This document shows positions 1-8,641 of a stretch of 64,000 bases of DNA, in pieces (the first letter of the stretch is position 1; each line of letters begins with the position of its first letter). Below the pieces are notes generated by a model. The model saw nothing but the letters and a program-made list of their open reading frames with translations, did not search any database and was not told where the DNA came from. A program made the position numbers and the translations under genes. Where the stretch lies: positions 35,849 through 99,848 of the forward strand of contig JASHOS010000171.1 of NCBI GenBank assembly GCA_030040995.1, given 5' to 3'. The stretch is from Terriglobia bacterium. Lineage in GTDB: Bacteria > Acidobacteriota > Terriglobia > UBA7540.

Positions 1-2
1 TG

Positions 3-710
3 GATAAAATTCCCGTGTATGTTACGGGGAATTTTACGGAACGGCATGTGAGCGAAGGCTTCCGTCACGTGAAGCTGGCCGTGACGCACGGTCCGGCAGA
101 CGGAGCGGAAGGCTTGCGAAAGAACGTTGCGCTGGTTGAGAAAACACGCCGGCTCATCGGCCCTGACGGGGATATTATGCTGGATTGCTACATGGCGCTG
201 GATGTCCCATATGCCATTCGCCTCGCTCGCGAAGTGGTGCCTTACAAAGTGCTTTGGATGGAAGAACCGGTGCCGCCGGACCAGCCGGACTCCTACCGCC
301 GCATTAAGGACGCCGTGCCGGACATACTCATTACCGGCGGCGAGCATGAATTCACGCGCTATGGCTTTCGCGACCTGATCGAAAAGAAGGCGGTGGATAT
401 TCTGCAACCGGATATTTATCGCGCCGGCGGGCTCTCTGAATTGAAGAAAATCGCCGCGATGGCCAGCGCCTACAACCTGCCCGTAATTCCTCATGGAGTC
501 GGGGGCCCCACCTACCACTTTGTGATTTCCACTCCGAACGCTCCCCGCGCCGAATTCGTTGATATCTTCGCGCAAGGGGGCAAGCCTTTGCTCGAAGGCG
601 AGCCACAGCCGAGAAATGGTTTCATCGAGCTGAGTGACGCGCCCGGGTTCGGTTATGAGCTTGATCCGGAGCTGATTTCCGGCCAGACCTCCGCGGCGCT
701 TATCTGGTAA
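3..710 (+). CDS. Enolase-superfamily sugar-acid dehydratase, L-rhamnonate dehydratase-like (5' truncated by window)
   Basis: This is the C-terminal ~235 residues of a mandelate racemase/muconate lactonising enzyme type protein; the reading frame is open to the left edge, so the real start lies outside. The barrel motifs are visible: KLAVTHGPADG near the start, the metal-ligand Asp in MLDCYMALDV, WMEEPVPPD, and TGGEHE, followed by ILQPDIYRAGG and PHGVGGPTYHF with the probable general-base His. The GPADG / LDCYM / GEHE combination is what I associate with L-rhamnonate dehydratase and close relatives, which dehydrate a sugar acid to a 2-keto-3-deoxy acid using Mg2+. The exact substrate cannot be read from this part. 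It is convergent with ntrX, and a repeat with two terminator-like hairpins separates the two genes. Confidence 0.85.
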   Translation, partial: DKIPVYVTGNFTERHVSEGFRHVKLAVTHGPADGAEGLRKNVALVEKTRRLIGPDGDIMLDCYMALDVPYAIRLAREVVPYKVLWMEEPVPPDQPDSYRRIKDAVPDILITGGEHEFTRYGFRDLIEKKAVDILQPDIYRAGGLSELKKIAAMASAYNLPVIPHGVGGPTYHFVISTPNAPRAEFVDIFAQGGKPLLEGEPQPRNGFIELSDAPGFGYELDPELISGQTSAALIW

Positions 711-751
711 CAGCCATCAGCCTTCAGCAATCAGATACCGGGAAGAGCCGG

Positions 752-847
752 GTAGCGCAGACTCTCGCATTTCAGAGAGTCTGCGGCTTTTCTCGAGTTC
801 CGGGGGGTAAAAGCCGCAGACCTGCAAAAAGCCCAGGTCTGCGCTAC
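752..847. terminator. Composite repeat acting as a likely bidirectional terminator
   Basis: The element is bounded by GTAGCG (752) and CGCTAC (ending 847). It contains two facing hairpins. On the plus strand GCAGACTCTC pairs with GAGAGTCTGC and is followed by GGCTTTT. On the minus strand GCAGACCTG pairs with CAGGTCTGC, also followed by GGCTTTT. It sits between the convergent dehydratase and ntrX genes, so each hairpin is correctly placed to end one transcript. That it is a terminator is inferred from structure and position. Confidence 0.6.
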
Positions 848-899
848 GTCTTTGGCCCGCGAAAGTTTATGAAAACGCCTACGCCTTTTCAAGGCGATG

Positions 900-2279
900 T
901 CATTCTCCGCTGGCGATTCCGAGCGAACGCATTTTGCGGTAAAGGTGGCTTCGCTCGAGACCCAGCGCCTCGGCGGTACGGCTGACGTTGCCGCGGTTTT
1001 CTTCCAGCTTTCTGAGAATGTATCCGCGCTCATAGGCGGCGCGCGCCTCTTGAAGAGTGGAAAAGCCGGCGCCGTGGCCTCCTGAGGATTCACCAGCGGG
1101 CGCCGCGCCATCACATCTCACATTCGGGGGCAAGTGCCGGAGCTCGACCCGAACTCCGGGAATCATGATGACGAGTCGCTCGACGAGGTTGCGCAGCTCA
1201 CGGACGTTGCCCGGCCAGCGGTAGTGAGCAAGAGTTTCCATGGCCGGATCGGATAAATGTTTGTTGCGGCGCCCATAGGTCTGGGAGAATTCGCCCAAAA
1301 AATAATTCGTCAGCACCGGGATGTCCTCGCGGTGCTCGCGCAAGGCAGGAACATAAAAGGGGATTACGTTAAGCCGGTAGAACAGGTCTTCGCGGAAGTT
1401 CCCTTTGCGAATCTCTTCTTCGAGATTCTTATTGGTTGCGGCGATCACGCGCACGTCCACGCTGGTGCTGTTGTTGGAGCCGACCGCGGTAAAACGCTGC
1501 TCCTCAATCACCCGCAGCACCTTGGATTGAGTCCGCAGACTCATATCTCCGATCTCATCCAAAAATAGCGTGCCGGTATCAGCCTCGTCGAATTTTCCCG
1601 CCTTGTCTTCAAGCGCGCCGGTGAACGATCCCTTGACATGCCCGAAGAGCTCGCTCTCGATTAATTCCTCGGGGATGGCGGCGCAGTTCACTTCCACGAA
1701 CGGGTTGCCGGCGCGCGGCCCGGAATCGTGCAGCGCGTGCGCAACGAGTTCCTTGCCGGACCCACTCTCTCCATAAATCAATACGCGGCCGCTGGTTGGA
1801 GCAGCCAGCGCAATCTGCTGGCGTAAGGCCTTCATCGGCACGCTATCTCCGATGATGCGGTGATGGCCCCGGACCTCCTCCTGAAGCTGCCGGTTCTCTG
1901 CCGCCATATGGATTTCCTCTACCGCGTGCTGCAGAGTGAGCAAGGTTTTATCGATCGACAGAGGCTTTTCGATAAAGTCAAACGCGCCCAGTTTGGTTGC
2001 GCGGACGGCGGCCTCGATCGTGCCATGCCCGGTGATCATAATGACAGACGGAGGGTGCTCCATCGCCTGGACTTGTTCCAGAGTCTGCAACCCATCCATG
2101 CCCGGCAACCAGATATCGAGCATCACCACGTCAAACTGCTTGCGACCGAGCGTTTCCAGGCATTCTTCTCCGCGCGCGACGGCGTGGACCGCATAGCCCT
2201 CATCCTCGAGGACATCGCCGAGTGACTGGCGGATGCCGGCCTCGTCATCCACAATCAAAACTGAATATTTCCTGGGCAT
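900..2279 (-). CDS. ntrX: NtrX-type sigma-54 response regulator
   Basis: This is an NtrC-family transcription activator. The receiver domain occupies about residues 1-120 (VLIVDDE acidic pocket, phospho-Asp in VVMLDIWLPG, conserved Lys in FIEKPL). The sigma-54 AAA+ domain follows at about 140-375 with Walker A GESGSGKE, a GSFTGA loop (the sigma-54 contacting GAFTGA motif with one change) and Walker B TLFLDEIGD. A Fis-type helix-turn-helix (TAEALGLERSHLYRKMRSLG) closes the protein. I start it at the ATG at 2279; a TTG three codons upstream is possible. It lies 12 bp downstream of ntrY on the same strand, so the two are probably one transcript and a kinase/regulator pair. The targets of the pair are not visible here. 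Confidence 0.93.
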   Translation of the reverse strand: MPRKYSVLIVDDEAGIRQSLGDVLEDEGYAVHAVARGEECLETLGRKQFDVVMLDIWLPGMDGLQTLEQVQAMEHPPSVIMITGHGTIEAAVRATKLGAFDFIEKPLSIDKTLLTLQHAVEEIHMAAENRQLQEEVRGHHRIIGDSVPMKALRQQIALAAPTSGRVLIYGESGSGKELVAHALHDSGPRAGNPFVEVNCAAIPEELIESELFGHVKGSFTGALEDKAGKFDEADTGTLFLDEIGDMSLRTQSKVLRVIEEQRFTAVGSNNSTSVDVRVIAATNKNLEEEIRKGNFREDLFYRLNVIPFYVPALREHREDIPVLTNYFLGEFSQTYGRRNKHLSDPAMETLAHYRWPGNVRELRNLVERLVIMIPGVRVELRHLPPNVRCDGAAPAGESSGGHGAGFSTLQEARAAYERGYILRKLEENRGNVSRTAEALGLERSHLYRKMRSLGIASGE

Positions 2280-2291
2280 AGTGACCAAGGT

Positions 2292-4586
2292 CTACGCTTT
2301 GGTATCCGCCATTTCCGGGATTAACGCGGCTGAGCACTCTACGGGCAGCTCGATAACGAACTGCGTGCCTGAGGGGTGGTTCTCCTCAACCCGGATGACG
2401 CCGTTATGCTCTGAAATGATACGGCTCACGATCGCCAGGCCGAGGCCGGTGCCGCGTTGCTTGGTGGAGAAGAAGGGGAGGAAAAGGCGTTCCTTGGCCT
2501 CGGGAGAGATTCCGGGTCCGCTGTCCGCCACCACCGCGTAAACCACCTCACGTTCCGGATCGAAACGCGTGCGTACCCCAATCTCCTTGAGTGCCGAAGA
2601 CTCCAGTGCCTCGGCTGCATTGTCGATCAAGTTCACCACGGCGCGCTTCATCTGCTCCGGGTCAGCGTGGACGGCGGGAAGACCGGGGGCGAGGTCACGG
2701 CGAATGAGAATCGAGGAGAGACGCCCGTCGAACACCTCCAAAGCGTTCTCAATGATACGGTTCAAGTCGGAAGGCACGGGCTGCGAAACTGGGAAACGGG
2801 CAAAGCGGGAAAACTCATCGACCAGTGTTTTCAAGGTGGCTACTTCGCGCTCGATGAGGATCGCGCTCTCCGCGACGGCAGAGAGCAGGCGTGGCGCATT
2901 GGCATCGGCGCCCGGCTTGCCGATCAAGCGCCGAATGCGATCCGCGGAAAGCTGAATGGGAGTCAAGGGATTTTTGATCTCGTGCGCGATTCGCTGCGCG
3001 ACTTCACGCCATGCCGCGCTGCGCTGCGCCTGAACAAGGTCGGTCAGGTCCTCAAGCACCATCACGAAACCGACGGCGCCGTGCTGGGCGGAAACCGACG
3101 AAAGAGTCAGGCCCACCATGGCGCGGCGGCCGCCCAGGTTGAGGGTCAACTGCCGGTTGACGACGCCCTGCCGCCGGGCGCGGCGAAAAAGGCGGGAAAT
3201 TTCGCGCGCCTCATCGCCCGAAAAAAGCTCAGGCAGCGTGCGGGCGCTTCGGACGCCAGGCCGGCCGAACATGCTTTCGGCCGTCGAATTCATCTCCGTA
3301 ATCTCACCCTGCGGATTGAAGGAAATCACGCCCGTGGCGACGTTCTCCAGAATGGCCTCAGTCGTGTTGCTTCGTTCCTCGAGCTCGCGGTTGGCGTGCT
3401 GAAGATCGCCCGTGACTTTCTCGATGGCGCGCCGGCTTTCCTGAAGCTGAACCGTCATCTGATTGAACAGGTGGATGAGACTGCCCAATTCCGCGTCCGC
3501 CCGGGCGGATATCTGCCAGCCGAAGTTTCCTTTCGAGACTTCATGAGTCGCCTCGGCGAGCGCCTGCATCGGCACCGTCACCTGCTTCGAAAAGAACATC
3601 GCGAACCATGTGGCAGCAAAGAGAATCAGCAGCGCGAGCAATAGAAGAATGAGCAAGTAAACCCTCTTCAACCGCTTCTTCTCATGACCGAGCTCGTCAT
3701 AGCGTTGCGCTTCCTGCTGGATTTGAGTGGCCATCTGCTGAATCTTGAGCGGCAGCCGCCGGACCACCAGCACCGAGCCGAGGCGGACTCCCTGTGCATT
3801 AACCACGGGAGCGGCTCCCAGAAACAGCTCGGAGCCTCCGTCGCGCCCGCTGGCGCTCAGCCCTTGGGCGGGTATCCTCAACCCGCCGGGAAGGAGCCGG
3901 CTGAGGCCGCCGAGCGAGGAAAGGGAGGGGCCGTCGTGCGCCAGTATTCGTCCCGCCGGGTCCAGGCATACAGCAGACTCGATGCGGAGTTCGGCGGCCT
4001 GCCGCTCGAGAAGTTTGCTGAGACCGGCGCTGTTGCCGTTCGCCAGGCCTTGCTGAAGCTGGAGCATGGCGGCCAGATGCGCGGCATCGTGGAGTGCGGC
4101 TCTTTGCGATTGAGCCGAAAGTTGCTGGGTGATCGCCGTTGCCTCTCTCTGCACCGTGTCAATCGGAATCCCGAACCACTTGTCGATGCTCCGGTTAATC
4201 AAGCCGTAAGAGAAAAAAAGGAGAAAGCATACCGGAAGAAGGGAAAGCGCGAGAAAGGCCACCACCATCTTCGTCTTGAATTGCGAGCCGAGTTGGTTCT
4301 GGCGCCTCTCAAAATAGAGCTTCAAGAGGATGCGGATCAGGATCAGCAGAAAGATGACGAAGGCGATAAACACCAGCGCCGACAGCACGACCAGGAGAAT
4401 GGTCTCGGCAGCGTTACGAGGATGAATGAAGCTGAGATCGAACGAAGCCTGGCTCCAGCCGATCAGCAAGAGAAGCGGAACAAGGACCAGAAGAAAAATC
4501 AGGGACGTTCGATGCGGCTTTTGCGGTGTTTCAACCATGGGTGTGCCCGGGCCGTGCCGCAAACTCAGGAATAGACGGGGAAACAC
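2292..4586 (-). CDS. ntrY: NtrY-type membrane sensor histidine kinase
   Basis: A large inner-membrane histidine kinase. The N-terminus has several hydrophobic helices (about residues 28-50, 60-90 and 108-130), then a periplasmic or sensory stretch, another membrane helix at about 310-330, a HAMP linker, a PAS-like region (about 405-500), the phospho-acceptor His in AHEIKNPLTPIQ, and a HATPase domain (NLIDNAAEA N-box, DSGPGI G1 box, GTGLGLAI G2 box). The layout matches NtrY. A GTG at 4586 opens the longest frame; the ATG at 4538 (MVETPQK) is an equally reasonable start because neither has a strong ribosome site. It is the upstream gene of the ntrYX pair and is divergent from the pilB-like gene. 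Confidence 0.92.
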   Translation of the reverse strand: MFPRLFLSLRHGPGTPMVETPQKPHRTSLIFLLVLVPLLLLIGWSQASFDLSFIHPRNAAETILLVVLSALVFIAFVIFLLILIRILLKLYFERRQNQLGSQFKTKMVVAFLALSLLPVCFLLFFSYGLINRSIDKWFGIPIDTVQREATAITQQLSAQSQRAALHDAAHLAAMLQLQQGLANGNSAGLSKLLERQAAELRIESAVCLDPAGRILAHDGPSLSSLGGLSRLLPGGLRIPAQGLSASGRDGGSELFLGAAPVVNAQGVRLGSVLVVRRLPLKIQQMATQIQQEAQRYDELGHEKKRLKRVYLLILLLLALLILFAATWFAMFFSKQVTVPMQALAEATHEVSKGNFGWQISARADAELGSLIHLFNQMTVQLQESRRAIEKVTGDLQHANRELEERSNTTEAILENVATGVISFNPQGEITEMNSTAESMFGRPGVRSARTLPELFSGDEAREISRLFRRARRQGVVNRQLTLNLGGRRAMVGLTLSSVSAQHGAVGFVMVLEDLTDLVQAQRSAAWREVAQRIAHEIKNPLTPIQLSADRIRRLIGKPGADANAPRLLSAVAESAILIEREVATLKTLVDEFSRFARFPVSQPVPSDLNRIIENALEVFDGRLSSILIRRDLAPGLPAVHADPEQMKRAVVNLIDNAAEALESSALKEIGVRTRFDPEREVVYAVVADSGPGISPEAKERLFLPFFSTKQRGTGLGLAIVSRIISEHNGVIRVEENHPSGTQFVIELPVECSAALIPEMADTKA

Positions 4587-4662
4587 ACCTGCGGGCAGTC
4601 CCCTACGGGTTAAAGTTATGCTGCCGGAATGACGATGTCAAGGTTAGGGCGCGCGAACCGGC

Positions 4663-5940
4663 GTGGAATCCCAAACTATGGATGAACGACCCATTGGCCT
4701 GCTCACCGATTCCATGCCGCAGCTCAGCAGCCCGGCTTTTGGCGAAACAGGTGATAAGTCAGCCGACGAAGCTCCGGTTATCCGGCTGGTGAACCACATT
4801 CTCTCGGACGCGGTCAAGCGTGGCGCGAGCGACGTCCACATGGAGCCCTACGAGAAGGAGTTCCGGATCCGCTACCGGATTGACGGACTTCTCGAGGCCG
4901 TCATGACGCCGCCCCTCAGGCTTCGCGATGCCATGCTCAGCCGCGTCAAGATCATGGCCAAGCTGGATATCGCCGAAAAACGGATGCCCCAGGATGGCCG
5001 GATCGTGATGAACATGGTGCACCAGGGAAAAGCGAAGCAACTGGACCTGCGCGTTTCCGTGCTCCCTACTTTGCACGGTGAAAAAATTGTCATGCGACTG
5101 CTCGACAAAGAGCAGCTCCGGCTGGATATGACGGGACTAGGCTTCGAGCCCGAGTCGCTGGCGAAATTCCAGAAAGCGATCTTCAAGCCTTACGGAATGG
5201 TGCTGGTCACGGGACCGACCGGAAGCGGCAAGACCAACACGCTGTACTCCTCGATCGCTCAGTTGAATAAGGAAGATACCAACATCATGACGGCCGAGGA
5301 TCCTGTGGAGTTCCAGATACCCGGCATCAATCAGGTGCAAATGAAAGAGCAGATTGGCCTGAATTTCGCGGCGGCGCTCCGCTCTTTCCTCCGGCAGGAC
5401 CCCAACATCATCATGGTGGGTGAAATCCGGGACGTGGAGACGGCAGAAATCGCTATCAAAGCGGCGCTAACCGGGCATCTGGTGCTTTCGACGATTCACA
5501 CCAATGACGCTCCTTCCACCATTTCGCGCCTGATGAACATGGGCATGGAACCCTTCCTGGTGGCGACATCCGTGCACCTTATTTGCGCGCAACGGCTGGT
5601 GCGGCGTATTTGCCAGACGTGCAAGGCTCCGGACGCGGCGCCTCCTGAGGTTCTCATCGACGCGGGGTTCACTCCCGACGAAGCACAGTCCGTCACGGCG
5701 CTTAAGGGGGCGGGATGCGAGGTCTGCGGCGGCAGAGGATACAAGGGCCGCATCGGCTTGTACGAAGTCATGGAAACGACAGAGGAGATTCGCGAGCTTA
5801 TTTTCAAAGGAGCCACGGCCGCAGAGCTTAAACGTAAAGCCATCGAGCAAGGCATGATTACGCTCCGGCGTAGCGGTCTGATCAAGATCCGCGAGGGGCT
5901 AACAACCCTGGACGAAGTGATCCGGGAAACCGTGGCTTAG
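4663..5940 (+). CDS. pilB: Type IV pilus assembly ATPase PilB/GspE-like, lacking the usual N-terminal domain
   Basis: A hexameric secretion ATPase that powers pilus extension at the inner membrane. Residues 35-130 carry the N2-like subdomain (SDAVKRGASDVHMEPYEKEF, FRIRYRIDG). Walker A is GPTGSGKTNT, followed by the Asp box (TAEDPVEF), Walker B (IIMVGEIRD) and His box (STIHTND). The zinc-binding four-Cys module near the C-terminus is intact (CQTC and CEVC with GRGYKGRIGLYE). At 425 residues it is about 150 shorter than a typical PilB: the MshEN-type N-terminal domain is absent, and a TAG at 4645 closes the frame 15 bp upstream of the GTG start. An ATG at 4678 is an alternative start. It is followed by pilT and pilC, so a pilus function is likely. 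Whether a short PilB is natural or a 5' deletion cannot be told from one sequence. Confidence 0.88.
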   Translation: MESQTMDERPIGLLTDSMPQLSSPAFGETGDKSADEAPVIRLVNHILSDAVKRGASDVHMEPYEKEFRIRYRIDGLLEAVMTPPLRLRDAMLSRVKIMAKLDIAEKRMPQDGRIVMNMVHQGKAKQLDLRVSVLPTLHGEKIVMRLLDKEQLRLDMTGLGFEPESLAKFQKAIFKPYGMVLVTGPTGSGKTNTLYSSIAQLNKEDTNIMTAEDPVEFQIPGINQVQMKEQIGLNFAAALRSFLRQDPNIIMVGEIRDVETAEIAIKAALTGHLVLSTIHTNDAPSTISRLMNMGMEPFLVATSVHLICAQRLVRRICQTCKAPDAAPPEVLIDAGFTPDEAQSVTALKGAGCEVCGGRGYKGRIGLYEVMETTEEIRELIFKGATAAELKRKAIEQGMITLRRSGLIKIREGLTTLDEVIRETVA

Positions 5941-5978
5941 GCCCTCCCTTGCGGGGGTCGAAATATCATAGCCCCCGG

Positions 5979-6212
5979 GTAGCGCAGCGCGGCCTTACGG
6001 CCGCAACCAAAACCAGAGGGAAATCCTGCCCTCGCCCCCTTTGGGGGAGAGGGCGGCGCGCAGCGCCGGGTGAGGGGGTCGCCAAAAAGCTTGCCAAAAA
6101 AACAAGATTTCACAACCTTGCAATGCAGACCTTCGCTGTCCAGAAGGTCTGCGGCTTTTTTCCCGGAATCCACGGACAAGCCGCGGACCTCCAAAGCGGA
6201 GGTCCGCGCTAC
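5979..6212. repeat. Long composite palindromic repeat between pilB and pilT
   Basis: Bounded by GTAGCGCAG (5979) and CGCTAC (ending 6212). It contains a hairpin GCGGCCTTACGGCCGC, a CCCTCGCCCCCTTTGGGGGAGAGGG palindrome with the GGCGCGCAGCGCC word (6025-6080), an A-rich segment (GCCAAAAAGCTTGCCAAAAA), the word CCTTGCAATGCAGAC, and two terminator-like hairpins. The element at 48049-48288 has the same parts in the same order, so these are two copies of one ~240-bp repeat. The gap holds no gene. Confidence 0.7.
6125..6164 (+). terminator. Rho-independent terminator-like hairpin
   Basis: GCAGACCTT pairs perfectly with AAGGTCTGC and is followed by GGCTTTTTT. It lies 190 bp downstream of pilB and 80 bp upstream of pilT, so pilT probably has its own promoter or depends on readthrough. 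Confidence 0.5.
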
Positions 6213-6245
6213 CCTGCTTCGGACCCAGAACACTAGGACCAAATT

Positions 6246-7373
6246 ATGCCGGCACTTTCACTGAGCGATCTTCTTCGGCGCATGGTCGAGGCGGGAGGGT
6301 CTGACCTGCACATCACAACGAACTCGCCGCCGCGCGTGCGGATCCATGGTGAATTGAAACCTTTGGAAGACGTTCCCGCGCTCGGTCCGGCCGAAACCAA
6401 GCAACTCGCTTATAGCGTGCTGACGGACGTGCAGAAGCACCGATTCGAGGAGAATCTGGAGCTCGACTTTTCGTTCGGCATTAAGGACCTTGCTCGTTTT
6501 CGCGGCAACCTTTTCAACCAGCGCGGATCCACGGCGGCGGTGTTCCGCATGATTCCTTACGAGATCAAGTCGTTCGAGGATCTCGGCGTTCCCGCCATCC
6601 TCCGCAAATTGTGCCAGAAGCCGCGCGGCCTGATCCTTGTGACAGGACCTACCGGCAGCGGGAAAAACACTACCATTGCCACCATGCTTGATCTGATTAA
6701 CGAAACTCACGATGGGCACATTATTACCATTGAAGACCCCATCGAGTTTGTTCACCATCACAAGCGATGTCTGGTGAATCAACGCGAAGTGCAGTTTGAC
6801 ACGCAGTCCTTCTCGAATGCACTCCGGGCCGTGCTGCGTGAAGATCCCAACGTCGTTCTCATCGGCGAGATGCGTGATCTCGAGACGATCGAAGCCGCGC
6901 TGCGCATTGCCGAGACGGGCCATTTGACGTTTGGAACGCTCCATACCAATTCCGCCTCGGCAACTGTCAACCGGATCATCGATGTGTTCCCCGCGCACCA
7001 GCAGTCGCAGATTAGGGCCCAGCTTTCAATGGTCCTCGAGGGCATTCTCTGCCAGTCGTTGCTGCCGCGCGCCGATGGCGCCGGCAGGGTGCTGGCGATG
7101 GAAATTCTCATTCCGAACCCGGCCATTCGAAATCTCATTCGCGAAGACAAGGTTCACCAGATCTACTCCGCCATGCAGTCCGGTCAGGAAAAGTTTGGAA
7201 TGCAAACCATGAACCAGTCGCTCTATGCGCTCTATCAGAAGGGTCAGATCACCCTCCAGTTGGCTCTGAGCCGCTCAGGAAATAGCGACGAGCTACAAGA
7301 CATGATCAATCGCCGGTCGCTGGTGGTAGCGGAACCCCGGCCCCACGGCTCATTGGCTCCGCTGAGGCGCTAA
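6246..7373 (+). CDS. pilT: Type IV pilus retraction ATPase PilT-like, with an unusual Walker A
   Basis: A 375-residue twitching-motility ATPase. It has the PilT N-domain (GGSDLHIT near residue 18, RFRGNLFNQRG), Asp box (TIEDPIEF), Walker B (VVLIGEMRD), His box (GTLHTNSA) and the AIRNLIRE motif characteristic of PilT, followed by KVHQIYSAMQSG. The length is normal. The oddity is Walker A, which reads GPTGSGKNTT: Asn141 (codon AAC at 6666-6668) stands where PilT has Ser or Thr. That hydroxyl coordinates Mg2+ in P-loop ATPases, so catalysis may be impaired. pilC follows after 53 bp. Recognition of the family is secure; activity is uncertain. Confidence 0.92.
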   Translation: MPALSLSDLLRRMVEAGGSDLHITTNSPPRVRIHGELKPLEDVPALGPAETKQLAYSVLTDVQKHRFEENLELDFSFGIKDLARFRGNLFNQRGSTAAVFRMIPYEIKSFEDLGVPAILRKLCQKPRGLILVTGPTGSGKNTTIATMLDLINETHDGHIITIEDPIEFVHHHKRCLVNQREVQFDTQSFSNALRAVLREDPNVVLIGEMRDLETIEAALRIAETGHLTFGTLHTNSASATVNRIIDVFPAHQQSQIRAQLSMVLEGILCQSLLPRADGAGRVLAMEILIPNPAIRNLIREDKVHQIYSAMQSGQEKFGMQTMNQSLYALYQKGQITLQLALSRSGNSDELQDMINRRSLVVAEPRPHGSLAPLRR

Positions 7374-7426
7374 CCCGAATTTGCGAGTGACTTCGCGGCT
7401 GCAGCGAAAGGATAGGCAGTTTAACG

Positions 7427-8638
7427 ATGGCTGTGATACAACCTCCGAATTCGGGTAAAGCGGTGGTGCTGAGTGGCGCCAGAATGGTCAGGCTGGGAGG
7501 CGCGCAAGGCGCCTATTCCCGGTTCCAGGTAGGCAGCGCCGAGGTGAAGAAAAAGCAGGCGGCGCGGTGGCAGCCGGGAAGCGTTGGCCGTGTTAAATCC
7601 AAGGAGCTGGCGATTTTCACTCGCCAGTTTTCGGTGATGATTGATGCCGGGCTGCCTCTTGTCCAATGCCTCGAAATTCTTTCCGGCCAGCAACAAAACC
7701 AGAACTTTGCCAAGGCTCTTCAAGGGGTGCGGGCGTCCGTAGAAGGCGGCGCCACCCTCGCCAATTCCTTGCGGATTTTTCCCAAGGTCTTCGACGACCT
7801 CTATACGAACATGGTGGAAGCAGGGGAGGCAGGCGGCATTCTTGACGGAGTGCTTCGCAGGCTGTCCGCCTATATCGAAAAGTCGGTCAAGTTAAAGCGG
7901 GCGGTTCGCTCTGCCATGATTTATCCTGTCTCGGTGCTGGTGATTGCGGGCGGCGTTGTGTTCCTTCTGCTGTGGAAAGTCGTGCCCATTTTTGCAGAGC
8001 TCTTTAAAGGTCTCGGCGCCGCCCTGCCGCTTCCCACGCGCATTGTCATTGCGTCCAGCCACTACGCCGCTCATTACGGGTGGGCGGTGATTCTTGGGGA
8101 TATTGCTCTCGGCTACGCCTTGAAACGGTATTATGCAACGGAAAGGGGCCGCATGGCGGTGGACCGCGTGATCCTTAAAATCCCGGTTCTGGGCAGCGTC
8201 TTACGGAAGATTGCCGTGGCCCGCTTCACTCGTACATTGGGCACTCTGATTACGAGCGGTGTCCCCATGCTTGAAGCGATGACGATAACGGCGCGGACCG
8301 CCGGCAATGCAGTCGTGGAAAAGGCGATTATGGCCGTCCGGAAGTCTGTCGAGAGCGGCCAGACCATCGTCGATCCCCTGCGCGCCACCGGTGTTTTTCC
8401 TAATATGGTCGTCCAAATGATCGGCGTCGGCGAGCAGACTGGAGCGCTGGATGCGATGCTTCAGAAGGTCGCCGAGTTCTACGAGGACGAGGTAGACGCC
8501 GCCGTTGCGGATCTCCTCACGGCCATGGAACCCTTGATCATTCTCTTCCTCGGGGCGGTGGTGGGCGGTGTGGTTATCTCGATGTATCTTCCTCTCTTCA
8601 GCCTCATTGGTAAACTCGCCGGCGGCGCCGGAGGATAG
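7427..8638 (+). CDS. pilC: Type IV pilus inner-membrane platform protein PilC
   Basis: A 403-residue GspF/PilC-family protein with two T2SSF domains (about residues 65-190 and 270-390). Each starts with the family signature (FTRQFSVMIDAGLPLVQCLEIL and the matching RTLGTLITSGVPMLEAM). Hydrophobic helices follow at about 168-190, 210-235 and 372-395. PilC is the membrane platform on which the PilB and PilT hexamers dock. An unusual 60-residue N-terminal lead precedes the first domain. It follows pilT by 53 bp on the same strand; the pilin genes are not in this window. Confidence 0.93.
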   Translation: MAVIQPPNSGKAVVLSGARMVRLGGAQGAYSRFQVGSAEVKKKQAARWQPGSVGRVKSKELAIFTRQFSVMIDAGLPLVQCLEILSGQQQNQNFAKALQGVRASVEGGATLANSLRIFPKVFDDLYTNMVEAGEAGGILDGVLRRLSAYIEKSVKLKRAVRSAMIYPVSVLVIAGGVVFLLLWKVVPIFAELFKGLGAALPLPTRIVIASSHYAAHYGWAVILGDIALGYALKRYYATERGRMAVDRVILKIPVLGSVLRKIAVARFTRTLGTLITSGVPMLEAMTITARTAGNAVVEKAIMAVRKSVESGQTIVDPLRATGVFPNMVVQMIGVGEQTGALDAMLQKVAEFYEDEVDAAVADLLTAMEPLIILFLGAVVGGVVISMYLPLFSLIGKLAGGAGG

Positions 8639-8641
8639 GTT

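Noticed and set aside
2457..3644. 395-codon open frame on the plus strand
   Set aside because: It is antisense to ntrY, whose domains are fully recognisable; the peptide shows no family pattern.
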